Counted from the stretch's first letter, positions 1 to 6,432 are shown. The stretch is 9,687 nucleotides of DNA from Bacteroidota bacterium (GCA_030706285.1 JAUZOU010000083.1:1-9687), one strand, 5' to 3'. Numbers and translations are program-made. The notes: generated by a model not told the origin, from the letters alone.

Positions 1-1
1 G

Positions 2-802
2 AACGGCATTTCTCAAAGCCAATTTAACGACGAAATGTGGAATTGTGCTGCCCGATTTGCCACCTGGGATATCCCGGCGATTAAATCCTATGGAGCAAGT
101 ACGATCACATCCCGGACACAGCCGAAGATGAACAATATGGGTAGTTATGTCTGGAGAATTGACTCTACGGTTTGCCTGGAAAACTATGGACACAACATCA
201 TCAGACTGAACGCACCCCTGACGGCCAAAACCGTGACGGTCAATTTCGAAGGAGAGGCCGGAATGGCAGGTTTCCGTAAGAATTATGTTTCCTATGCCGG
301 TTGGCGTTATGGCTTTGTGGCGTTGCTTAAAAATGGAACGCGTGTGTATGGTGATATCAAGTCTGCCAGCATGTCGGACAATGACGGAAAAGGAAGTCTC
401 AGTTTCGATTGCCCGGCAACTTGCGACAAATTATGGCTGGTCGTTTCCGGTGCCCCCAGTGTGCATTGGCGTCATGCCTGGGATGATAACGATGCAAACG
501 ATGAACAATGGCCTTATCAGGTGAGCTTCAACAATACCAATTTATATGGCTATGCCAATGTTGTAAATGCGGTTGACCATTCCTACGAAGAAACCCTAGA
601 TGTGTTTACGGAAGGTCGAACGCTGTTTATCAACGATATTCCCTCAGTAGCAACCGTTCAAATTTACAATACACTAGGTCGGCGCCTGCTGGAAGAAAAG
701 CTCAATGGAACCAGCTTTACGACTGAACTGCCATCAGGCATCTTCATTATCTCAGTTAGAACAGGTCATGGCCTGTATAACCGGAAGATCATGATCCGAT
801 AG
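2..802 (+). CDS. Secreted protein with C-terminal T9SS sorting domain, 5' end outside window (DUF6055-like)
   Basis: The reading frame is open from the left edge (the first visible codons give NGISQSQFNDEMW), so this is the C-terminal 266 residues of a longer protein and the ATG at 35 is internal. The first two thirds form a Trp-rich, probably beta-sandwich region with WRYGFVALLKNG, LWLVVSGAP and WPYQVSF. From memory this resembles the C-terminal part of DUF6055 proteins, which have no established function; that family assignment is tentative. The last ~65 residues fit a type A T9SS C-terminal sorting domain: a short linker, then VQIYNTLGRRLL, LPSGIFIISV and a basic YNRKIMIR end. Such tags direct export across the outer membrane by the type IX system (Por/Spr) and are usually cleaved, with the protein anchored on the surface or released. 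The stop is a TAG at 800-802. No terminator is evident before the HipA remnant 12 bases downstream. Confidence 0.75.
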   Translation, partial: NGISQSQFNDEMWNCAARFATWDIPAIKSYGASTITSRTQPKMNNMGSYVWRIDSTVCLENYGHNIIRLNAPLTAKTVTVNFEGEAGMAGFRKNYVSYAGWRYGFVALLKNGTRVYGDIKSASMSDNDGKGSLSFDCPATCDKLWLVVSGAPSVHWRHAWDDNDANDEQWPYQVSFNNTNLYGYANVVNAVDHSYEETLDVFTEGRTLFINDIPSVATVQIYNTLGRRLLEEKLNGTSFTTELPSGIFIISVRTGHGLYNRKIMIR

Positions 803-814
803 AGCCGGTGCATT

Positions 815-1078
815 ATGCATTTACTGGCACCCAAAAAGTCAAACGAGCACTGGCTAATTAAGCTCGATGGTGTGAGTGATGCCCAATTTGGCGAAACATC
901 CGGGTGGGGACGCGTGGAATATGCGTATTACCTGATGGCAAAAGCCTGTGGTATCGAAATGAGTGCCGTGATTAAAAACTGGAAAGATTTTGCAGCGCAG
1001 GCGAGTGCTCGCGATAAATTAGCACAACGCGTAGATGATCAATTACATAAAAGCAATTTTGCTAATTTTGGTCAATAA
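815..1078 (+). pseudogene. HipA-family toxin kinase remnant with internal deletion
   Basis: The 87-codon frame contains two recognisable pieces of a HipA-type serine/threonine kinase toxin. Residues ~10-50 (HWLIKLDGVSD, then GWGRVEYAYYLMAKACGIEMS) match the start of the HipA kinase domain. The text then jumps directly to a stretch typical of the extreme HipA C-terminus (AVIKNWKDFAAQASARDKLA). Full-length HipA proteins are about 400-440 residues, so roughly 200 or more residues between these blocks are missing, including the catalytic Asp and the metal-binding and ATP-contacting residues. The N-terminal region before HWLIK is also absent. The join lies near 961-970 and keeps frame. No HipB-like antitoxin gene is visible. 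The remnant is read in the same frame as the secreted-protein gene upstream, after that gene's stop. Catalytic activity is not expected. It could still be translated, but I see no promoter for it. The assignment comes from motif memory, not a search. Confidence 0.7.
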
Positions 1079-1132
1079 AACGGGCACATTCAATTTGTCT
1101 GTTTTTTTCAATTATTACAAACGGGAAGGCTG

Positions 1133-1140
1133 TAGTTTTG
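1133..1140 (+). promoter_or_regulatory. Bacteroidetes -7 box upstream of the UvrA-like gene
   Basis: TAGTTTTG fits the consensus TAnnTTTG. No TTTG lies at the usual ~20-base spacing upstream; the nearest is at 1094-1097, which is too far. The box ends only 7 bases before the ATG at 1148. Transcription would therefore begin at or next to that ATG, giving a leaderless message or translation from the later ATGs at 1160/1163. Confidence 0.4.
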
Positions 1141-1147
1141 CCGTCAA

Positions 1148-3421
1148 ATGTCTAAACATATGATGAATAGAGATAACATTATCATTAAAAACGCCCATAC
1201 AAATAATCTGAAAAATATTGATATCGAAATTCCCAAACACAAGCTGGTAGCTTTTACCGGGGTTTCAGGTTCAGGAAAATCATCTCTGCTTTTCGATACC
1301 ATCTATACTGAAGCTCAGCGGCAACTGATCGAAACATTCGGCACATTTGCCCGTTCGCGTCTTCCAAAGCTGTCGCGTCCCGATGTGGAAGAAATTTATA
1401 ATCTGTCAACTCCGATCGTGATCGACCAGAAACGGTTGGGCAACAACTTGCGCAGCACCGTCGGTACTGTGACTGAGTTGGCTACCTACATCCGGCTGCT
1501 TTACTCACGCATAGGCCGGCCGTTTCTCAACCTACCTTCTTTTGCCTTTTCGTTCAATCACCCAGAAGGCATGTGCCCCCATTGCCATGGACTGGGGAAA
1601 CAGGTCAAAATCGATGTAGATCGGTTTATCGATAAGGAAAAATCGATCCGGGAAGGGGCGATTCAGCACACGATATATAAGACAAATTCTTATATGTTAA
1701 AGGAATTGATCAGCTACAAGATTTTCGACGTAGATAAAAAGCTCAAGGACTATACCGGAGAAGAACTGGACAAATTGCTGTATTCCGAACCGGTATTGCT
1801 CGACAAAGCAAAAACGAGCCTTACGTACAACAGGTATTTCGAAGGCATTGCGCGGAAACTCGAAAACGCAGTGATCGGCCGGGCTGATGATGAATCGGAA
1901 GAGGAAGACCGGAATGCCTACAATCAGTTTTTTGTATACCGAACGTGTGAGCATTGTAATGGCACACGCATCAACGAACGGGCCCGTTCGGTAACGATCA
2001 ACGGCGTTTCCATCGACGAGGTGTTTCGTATGGAGCTCAGCGACGTGCTACGGTTTATGAGAGAAATCGATGTGGAACTCTCACGTCCCATCATCCGGAA
2101 AGTGACATTCCTTTTAGAGCAACTGACGCAGATCGGAGTCGGATACCTGTCACTCGAACGCCCTGTTTCGACGCTTTCGGGCGGGGAAAGCCAACGGGTA
2201 AAGATGGCAAAACAGCTCAATTGCGATTTGACCGATTTGTTGTATGTCCTTGATGAGCCGACCATCGGTTTGCATCCACGCGATACGGAAAAACTGTTGT
2301 CCATTTTATCGCAACTTAAAGACAAAGGCAACAGTGTGTTTGTGGTGGAACACGATCCCGATATCATCCGTGCTGCCGAATGGGTGGTCGACATTGGTCC
2401 GGCGGCGGGCAAAAACGGCGGATCGATTGTCTTTAACGGTCCGGCAGAAGGATTGCTTGAATCGGAAGGACTGACTGGAAAATACTTGTCAAGTACTTCC
2501 CGGCATACCTGTAAACGCAAGTCTTGGAAAGAATATTACCAGATAAACCATGCAACGGCCAATAATCTGAAAGACCTGTCGGTACGGATCCCCAAAGGGG
2601 TATTGACGTGCATTACCGGAGTGGCCGGGTGCGGTAAAAGCAGTCTGATTCACGGCTGCTTCGTCCCGGAACATCCCGAAGCGGTGGTGATCGATCAATC
2701 TCCGATCGGCAGAACTTCTCGCGGAAACATTGTCACATTCATCGGTGCCTTTGACATGATACGCAAAGTGTTTGCCGAAAATACCGGACAAGACGCCTCA
2801 CTTTTTAGCTTCAACTCCAAGGGGGCTTGCCCGAAATGCAAAGGACAAGGGGTGCTGACCTATGACATGCACTTCCTCGATTCGGTCAAGACACGCTGCG
2901 ATGAATGCGACGGGAAACGTTATAAACAGGAAGTCCTCGACTTGTCGTATCTGGGAAAGAGCATTTTCGAAGTGCTCGATATGACAGTCAACCAGGCGGA
3001 AGAATTTTTCAATGATCCCAAAATAGACAAGCATTTGCAATTGCTGCAACGAGTCGGTTTGGGATATTTAAAACTGGGGCAATCGCTCAGTACACTTTCC
3101 GGCGGTGAGTGCCAGCGTCTCAAGATCGCTACCGAACTTCGTAAATCGGGCAGTATCTATGTAATGGACGAACCTACCACCGGCCTGCATCTGTCTGATA
3201 TCGAGAACTTTTACAAAATTGTCCGAACGTTGGTTGACAAGAACAATACCGTAGTCATTATTGAACACAATCTCGACATTATAAAATATGCCGACTGGAT
3301 TATCGATTTGGGCCCCGAAGGTGGGCAGAAAGGCGGCCGCCTGATTTTCGAAGGCTTGCCGGAAGATCTGGTTCATTGCCGGGAATCATATACCGGGAAG
3401 TATTTGAAAGAGGTCCTGTGA
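1148..3421 (+). CDS. UvrA-like double ABC ATPase lacking the UvrB-binding domain
   Basis: A 757-residue paralogue of excinuclease subunit UvrA; canonical UvrA is about 940. Two complete ABC modules are visible. Module I has Walker A GVSGSGKSS (~38-46), signature LSGGESQR (~343-350) and Walker B LDEPTIGLH (~367-375). Module II has Walker A GVAGCGKSS (~490-498), signature LSGGECQR (~650-656) and MDEPTTGLH (~672-680). Zinc-module CxxC pairs occur at ~143-146 with ~267-270, and at ~560-563 with ~583-586. The chain runs from LYSRIGRP straight to FSFNHPEGMCPHC. This removes the stretch that in UvrA holds the UvrB-binding domain and the first CxxC, as in UvrA2 and drug-resistance UvrA paralogues. 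It is therefore unlikely to load UvrB normally; a DNA-binding ATPase role in tolerance of genotoxic compounds is an inference. ATGs at 1160 and 1163 are credible alternative starts given the promoter position. No uvrB or uvrC lies nearby. The gene converges with an AraC-type regulator. Confidence 0.9.
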   Translation: MSKHMMNRDNIIIKNAHTNNLKNIDIEIPKHKLVAFTGVSGSGKSSLLFDTIYTEAQRQLIETFGTFARSRLPKLSRPDVEEIYNLSTPIVIDQKRLGNNLRSTVGTVTELATYIRLLYSRIGRPFLNLPSFAFSFNHPEGMCPHCHGLGKQVKIDVDRFIDKEKSIREGAIQHTIYKTNSYMLKELISYKIFDVDKKLKDYTGEELDKLLYSEPVLLDKAKTSLTYNRYFEGIARKLENAVIGRADDESEEEDRNAYNQFFVYRTCEHCNGTRINERARSVTINGVSIDEVFRMELSDVLRFMREIDVELSRPIIRKVTFLLEQLTQIGVGYLSLERPVSTLSGGESQRVKMAKQLNCDLTDLLYVLDEPTIGLHPRDTEKLLSILSQLKDKGNSVFVVEHDPDIIRAAEWVVDIGPAAGKNGGSIVFNGPAEGLLESEGLTGKYLSSTSRHTCKRKSWKEYYQINHATANNLKDLSVRIPKGVLTCITGVAGCGKSSLIHGCFVPEHPEAVVIDQSPIGRTSRGNIVTFIGAFDMIRKVFAENTGQDASLFSFNSKGACPKCKGQGVLTYDMHFLDSVKTRCDECDGKRYKQEVLDLSYLGKSIFEVLDMTVNQAEEFFNDPKIDKHLQLLQRVGLGYLKLGQSLSTLSGGECQRLKIATELRKSGSIYVMDEPTTGLHLSDIENFYKIVRTLVDKNNTVVIIEHNLDIIKYADWIIDLGPEGGQKGGRLIFEGLPEDLVHCRESYTGKYLKEVL

Positions 3422-4237
3422 TCAGCAATAATCGTTGTCGATGTTGAACTCCGGGTATTTTGACGTGAATTCTCCTGGGGTGTATCCCGAAAAGGACTTA
3501 AAATCGCGGATAAAATGCGATTGGTCGGAATAACCGTTCCGGTACGCTCGTTCAGTCATACTGGTGCATTTGTCGTTGGTGAAATCGTGTAAGACGCCGT
3601 AAAACCGGAACAGTTTGATCACTTGCTTGGTCGTTTTTCCAAGATACCGGGAAAACTTGCGTTCAAGCGTTTTGGGCGTGACGGAAAGCTGGTCGCATAA
3701 TAAGGCAGCATTGTTTTGTCCGTTATTGTGTTTAATCAGATCGACTCCTTTGCCGATGAGCAGGCTGTCGTATAACGGAACCGGAGAATAAAGCCCGGCC
3801 AGGAAATGCTCGATAACAGACACTTTTTCTTTTATGGAGCGGCTTAAATAAAGTCTCTCTTCTACTTGCCTGACTTGTTGACCGAATATATCCGACAGAT
3901 CGATGCTCCGGTTTTCAATTTCAGAAAGTGGAAAACGAAAAAAATGACAGGCACCGGCCGGATAAAAGCTGACAAAAACCACCCCCGTTTCGCCATTGGT
4001 CGATACGTCTGAAAACGAATCGGTCAATCCGCTTAATATGGATCTGGATTGCTTGACAATGCTCTCGTCCGGATGGTATTCGGTAAATGGGTTTCTGTAA
4101 TGAAACATTAACTGAATGTGCTCGACCGGTATTACCCGCTCTACGATCGTCTTTTCGTGCTTGTCTGATTCCATAAAGCAGTATCGCTGTATGTAATTGC
4201 TCAGAAATCCGGATGGTTGTACGATCTGAAAATTCAT
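3422..4237 (-). CDS. AraC-family transcriptional regulator (DUF6597-type N-terminus)
   Basis: A 271-residue regulator. The N-terminal half (PSGFLSNYIQRYCFME, PVEHIQLMFHYRNPF, VVFVSFYPAGACHFFRFP) resembles the DUF6597 sensory domain common in Bacteroidetes AraC proteins. The C-terminal ~95 residues carry the paired helix-turn-helix: LSVTPKTLERKFSRYLGKT as the first HTH, then ERAYRNGYSDQSHFIRDFKSF and GYTPGEF, the classic second-HTH signature. It should bind DNA in response to an unknown small ligand; the N-terminal type gives no ligand. The start is called at the ATG at 4237. An upstream in-frame TTG at 4255 is rejected because it lies inside the -7 promoter box. Its stop touches the stop of the UvrA-like gene with no intervening base, so the two genes may influence each other by transcriptional collision. 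A regulatory link to the UvrA-like gene is only inferred from this arrangement. Confidence 0.9.
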   Translation of the reverse strand: MNFQIVQPSGFLSNYIQRYCFMESDKHEKTIVERVIPVEHIQLMFHYRNPFTEYHPDESIVKQSRSILSGLTDSFSDVSTNGETGVVFVSFYPAGACHFFRFPLSEIENRSIDLSDIFGQQVRQVEERLYLSRSIKEKVSVIEHFLAGLYSPVPLYDSLLIGKGVDLIKHNNGQNNAALLCDQLSVTPKTLERKFSRYLGKTTKQVIKLFRFYGVLHDFTNDKCTSMTERAYRNGYSDQSHFIRDFKSFSGYTPGEFTSKYPEFNIDNDYC

Positions 4238-4252
4238 AACGTTTCTTTGCCC

Positions 4253-4260
4253 CAAAGGTA
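4253..4260 (-). promoter_or_regulatory. -7 box of the AraC-family gene
   Basis: On the minus strand the bases read TACCTTTG, matching TAnnTTTG. The box ends 15 bases before the ATG at 4237, so transcription should begin a few bases upstream of that ATG and the leader is very short. No clear -33 TTTG is seen. This placement argues for the ATG at 4237 as the true start. Confidence 0.5.
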
Positions 4261-4292
4261 AGAACTTCTTTTAATCGGGGGGTGAGTTTCCC

Positions 4293-4664
4293 TCAATATT
4301 CAAATGTCAAGCGTTGAGGGCTGTCTTTTGTGACATAAACTTTACAGGTATCTCTTGTTGCCACACCATTTTTGAGTTTGGAGATTATCACTACGTTGTT
4401 TTCATTGAGTGCAAATGGCATTTTAAATGTTTGTTTTTCTGTTTTGGCTACGTAACGGTCTGTTCCACTACGATATATACCGTAATTTGTGTCAATCAAC
4501 TTATTGTTTCCTTCGTATTCCGCGCCCCAGGCGAAATAGGAGATTGCCTCAAAATGAGAGCCGCTCTGCTGTGGATTTAATCCTTTTAGCGTCACATTGA
4601 TGTACCTCTTTTTGGGAATATAGATATTCTCGATATAAGCGGTGTCACGTTTGGGGTGTATCAA
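4293..4664 (-). pseudogene. Orphan 5'-truncated protein fragment, family not recognised
   Basis: The frame gives up to 123 residues with coding-like composition (INVTLKGLNPQQSG, FEAISYFAWGAEYEG, NYGIYRSGTDRYVAKTEK, VVIISKLKNGV, CKVYVTKDSP). It looks like alternating beta strands of an extracytoplasmic domain. There is no ATG near the 5' end. The only upstream start is a TTG at 4664, directly after an in-frame TGA at 4665-4667, and the first Met is about residue 84. No signal peptide is present although the composition suggests an exported protein. The most likely reading is the C-terminal part of a longer gene whose 5' part was lost where the AbiE promoter now begins. An intact small protein starting at TTG cannot be excluded. 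I do not recognise the family and assign no function. Confidence 0.5.
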
Positions 4665-4671
4665 TCAATGT

Positions 4672-4702
4672 ATTGTTTCATTTCTAAAAATCACTATTTT
4701 TG
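4672..4702 (+). promoter_or_regulatory. Promoter of the AbiE operon
   Basis: A -7 box TATTTTTG lies at 4695-4702. A degenerate -33 element (ATTG, 4672-4675) precedes it by 19 bases. Transcription should start near 4708-4710, leaving a leader of about 12 bases before the ATG at 4721. Confidence 0.55.
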
Positions 4703-4719
4703 TAGAAAAATAGAAACAA
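4673..4719. promoter_or_regulatory. Inverted repeats across the AbiE promoter, candidate AbiEi operator
   Basis: TTGTTTC at 4673-4679 is the exact reverse complement of GAAACAA at 4713-4719. A second pair, TTTCTA at 4681-4686 and TAGAAA at 4703-4708, is nested inside. Both are centred within two bases of the -7 box. AbiEi antitoxins are known to repress their own operons by binding inverted repeats in the promoter, so this is a reasonable operator candidate. The sequence is AT-rich, which lowers confidence. Confidence 0.4.
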
Positions 4720-4720
4720 A

Positions 4721-5335
4721 ATGAATTTTATAGAGTTCCGTAGTAGTTTTATTGAGGTCGGGTGTGTCAATACACACCAGATAGCCGTTCTATACCCTGA
4801 TTTCAACCCAAATAACCTGACACGCTGGCTAAAACAGGGATTGTTAATGAAGTTGCGGCAGGGCTATTACTCTTTTCCTGAACTTCGTGGACACTCGGAT
4901 TTTGCCCTCTACCTCTCAAACCGCATTTATAAGCCATCGTATATTAGTTTGCATAGTGTGCTCGCGTTTTACGGGATAATCCCTGAGGCAGTAACGCAAA
5001 TTACGGCAATATCTTCGTTGAAAACTGCCGATTTTCAGAATGACTTCGGAGTTTACACGTATAAGAAAGTGCGGGAGGATCTCTTTTTTGGCTATGAATT
5101 AAAACCTTTCGGCGACAAGTCGATATTGTTTGCGCACCCCGAAAAGGCACTGCTCGATTTGCTTTATCTTTATCCGTTTTATGATTCGTCCGAAGAGCTG
5201 GAGAATTTGAGGTTAGATGAAGATTATATTGCCAACAATTTGGATATAAATAGGTTGGAAGAATATTTAGCTCGATTTGGTAGTAAGGCATTGATACGAA
5301 GAGTGGGGCTAATGAAAAAAACATACGGACTATGA
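4721..5335 (+). CDS. abiEi: AbiEi-family antitoxin and autorepressor (type IV toxin-antitoxin)
   Basis: A 204-residue protein. Residues ~1-52 form the expected N-terminal winged helix-turn-helix: a helical start, NNLTRWLKQGLLMKLRQGYY, and the recurring basic LRQGYYSF wing. The rest matches the AbiEi C-terminal region, with YISLHSVLAFYGIIPE, a central beta region (FGVYTYKKV, LFFGYELKPFG) and the conserved HPEKALLDLLYL segment. In characterised AbiE systems this protein neutralises the toxin without stable binding and represses the operon through the winged helix. The ATG at 4721 is 19 bases after a -7 box and is the natural start. Its TGA stop overlaps the toxin ATG in ATGA (5332-5335), so the two are probably translationally coupled. 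The 204-residue length is at the compact end of the family. Confidence 0.9.
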   Translation: MNFIEFRSSFIEVGCVNTHQIAVLYPDFNPNNLTRWLKQGLLMKLRQGYYSFPELRGHSDFALYLSNRIYKPSYISLHSVLAFYGIIPEAVTQITAISSLKTADFQNDFGVYTYKKVREDLFFGYELKPFGDKSILFAHPEKALLDLLYLYPFYDSSEELENLRLDEDYIANNLDINRLEEYLARFGSKALIRRVGLMKKTYGL

Positions 5336-6114
5336 TAGACTTACAGCAAATAAAAGGCTATTTCCCTGCAGAGTTGCGGCAAGACACGACTTACCAGAAA
5401 TATATGGTAATAGAGTACATTCAGTTGATGATATTGGATTGGCTATCAACCTCGTCCTATGTTCAGAAAGTTGTATTTATCGGCGGAACGAACCTTAGGC
5501 TTGCCAAGGGTATAGACCGTTTCTCGGAAGATTTGAATTTTGATTGTAAAAATTTCTCGCAGGGAGATTTTACGAAAATGACCAACGAAATATTGACTTT
5601 TTTACAGCGTTCAGGCTTGAAATCGGAAACTTGCGACAAAACGAATGAAAAACTTTTCGCTTTCAGGCGTAATTTCTTTTTCCCGGAATTTTTGTTTGAA
5701 TTGGGTTTGTCCGGATATCGAGAAGAACGTTTTCTTATCAAGATTGAAAGTCAGGATCAGGGATTTGATTATAAACCGGCTGTTGTCAATATCAAACGGG
5801 CAGGTTTCTTTTTCCCGTTTCCTGTGCCACCCGATTCAATTCTGTGTGCGATGAAACTGTCGGCTTTGCTGACTCGACAGAAAGGTCGCGACTTCTACGA
5901 TGCAATGTTCTTGCTGGGACAGACCGAGCCTGATTATGATTATCTGGCTTTCAAACAAAATATTAGCAATAAAGAGGGACTAAAGCGCGCATTACTCGAA
6001 ACCGTTCATAAAACGGATCTCAAGAAAAAATACCGTGATTTTGAGCATCTGCTATTTAACAAAGCCAATGCAGAGCGGGTGCTTCGATTTGGAGAGTTTG
6101 TTAACGAGTTATAA
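5332..6114 (+). CDS. abiEii: AbiEii/AbiGii-family nucleotidyltransferase toxin
   Basis: A 260-residue member of the AbiEii/AbiGii toxin family. Family motifs are clear. Motif I is GGTNLRLAKGIDRFSEDLNFD (51-71), a middle strand is FLIKIESQ, and the C-terminal motif is MKLSALLTRQKGRDFYDAM (174-192) with the conserved Lys and KGRDFYD. Characterised relatives transfer nucleotides, for example to tRNA 3' ends in the MenT branch or with GTP preference in streptococcal AbiEii. They inhibit growth and can abort phage infection. The substrate here is unknown. One oddity stands out: the usual DxD of motif I (SEDLDF in the relatives I recall) reads D67-L-N69, so the second acidic metal ligand is replaced by Asn (codon AAT at 5536-5538), although D71 follows closely. 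This may reduce activity. It is co-translated with the antitoxin through the ATGA overlap and ends with TAA at 6112-6114. Confidence 0.9.
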   Translation: MIDLQQIKGYFPAELRQDTTYQKYMVIEYIQLMILDWLSTSSYVQKVVFIGGTNLRLAKGIDRFSEDLNFDCKNFSQGDFTKMTNEILTFLQRSGLKSETCDKTNEKLFAFRRNFFFPEFLFELGLSGYREERFLIKIESQDQGFDYKPAVVNIKRAGFFFPFPVPPDSILCAMKLSALLTRQKGRDFYDAMFLLGQTEPDYDYLAFKQNISNKEGLKRALLETVHKTDLKKKYRDFEHLLFNKANAERVLRFGEFVNEL

Positions 6115-6122
6115 GTCTATAA

Positions 6123-6212
6123 ACGATTTTTGATCTGCTGACTCCGCTTTATGCGGATTCCGGTGAATGGAAAATTTATCCCGTCGTGAAGGAAATGAGT
6201 ATTTTCACTTGA
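6123..6212 (+). pseudogene. Orphan C-terminal gene fragment downstream of AbiE
   Basis: In the frame starting at 6123 a 29-codon open stretch ends in TGA at 6210-6212 and reads FDLLTPLYADSGEWKIYPVV followed by KEMSIFT. The composition is protein-like (DSGEWKIYPVV) and there is no start codon of its own. An in-frame TAA at 6120-6122 closes it on the left, just after the AbiEii stop. It looks like the last codons of a gene truncated at the right edge of the AbiE cassette. I do not recognise the family. At this length chance cannot be excluded. Confidence 0.3.
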
Positions 6213-6250
6213 TCCTATTTTAGACACCATTTTTTTATATTGACAAAACA

Positions 6251-6297
6251 GGCAAACAAAAAACGCTAATAGTCAACAAATTAGACTATTAGCGTTT
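6251..6297 (-). terminator. Intrinsic terminator of tRNA-Leu
   Basis: AAACGCTAATAGTC (6261-6274) and GACTATTAGCGTTT (6284-6297) form a perfect 14-bp stem with a 9-base loop. Read on the minus strand, the stem leads into a T-rich tract (GCGTTTTTTGTTTGCC). It begins 8 bases after the tRNA 3' end, so it is the expected terminator for that gene. It could also stop transcription arriving from the AbiE operon on the other strand, though the plus-strand side lacks a T tract. Confidence 0.8.
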
Positions 6298-6304
6298 CGG
6301 GGCG

Positions 6305-6388
6305 TACCCAGAGCCGGGATCGAACCGGCATGGAAGTGAATCCACTGGTGTTTGAGACCAGCGCGTCTACCAATTCCGCCATCTGGGC
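6305..6388 (-). tRNA. tRNA-Leu, anticodon CAA
   Basis: On the minus strand the 84-base gene begins GCCCAGA and ends TCTGGGT plus discriminator A. It forms a 7-bp acceptor stem whose first pair is G-U. The D arm contains GGAATTGGTAGACGC. The anticodon arm CTGGT-CTCAAAC-ACCAG gives anticodon CAA, reading the Leu codon UUG. A long variable arm follows, as expected for a class II tRNA, and the T arm has GGTTCGATCCC. The CCA end is not encoded and must be added by the tRNA nucleotidyltransferase. The gene stands alone, with its own promoter and terminator. Confidence 0.95.
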
Positions 6389-6400
6389 ATTAGGCGGGCA

Positions 6401-6432
6401 CAAAAGTAGACGTTTTTTTTTGATTCGCCAAA
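6401..6432 (-). promoter_or_regulatory. Promoter of tRNA-Leu
   Basis: On the minus strand a -33 TTTG (6432-6429) is followed, after exactly 20 bases, by the -7 box TACTTTTG (6408-6401). This is a textbook Bacteroidetes promoter. The predicted start is near 6394, a few bases before the mature tRNA 5' end at 6388. Confidence 0.8.

Noticed and set aside
1084..1108. Possible weak terminator after the HipA remnant
   Set aside because: The only stem before the T tract needs several G-U pairs (GGGCA with TGTCT) and is too weak to call.
1924..2520. 198-codon minus-strand frame inside the UvrA-like gene
   Set aside because: It is fully antisense to the conserved first ABC signature and Walker B of a real gene, and its Ser/Arg-rich translation matches no family I know.
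4238..4255. TTG start extending the AraC-type protein by six residues
   Set aside because: The TTG lies inside the -7 promoter box TACCTTTG, so it would not be transcribed as part of the message.
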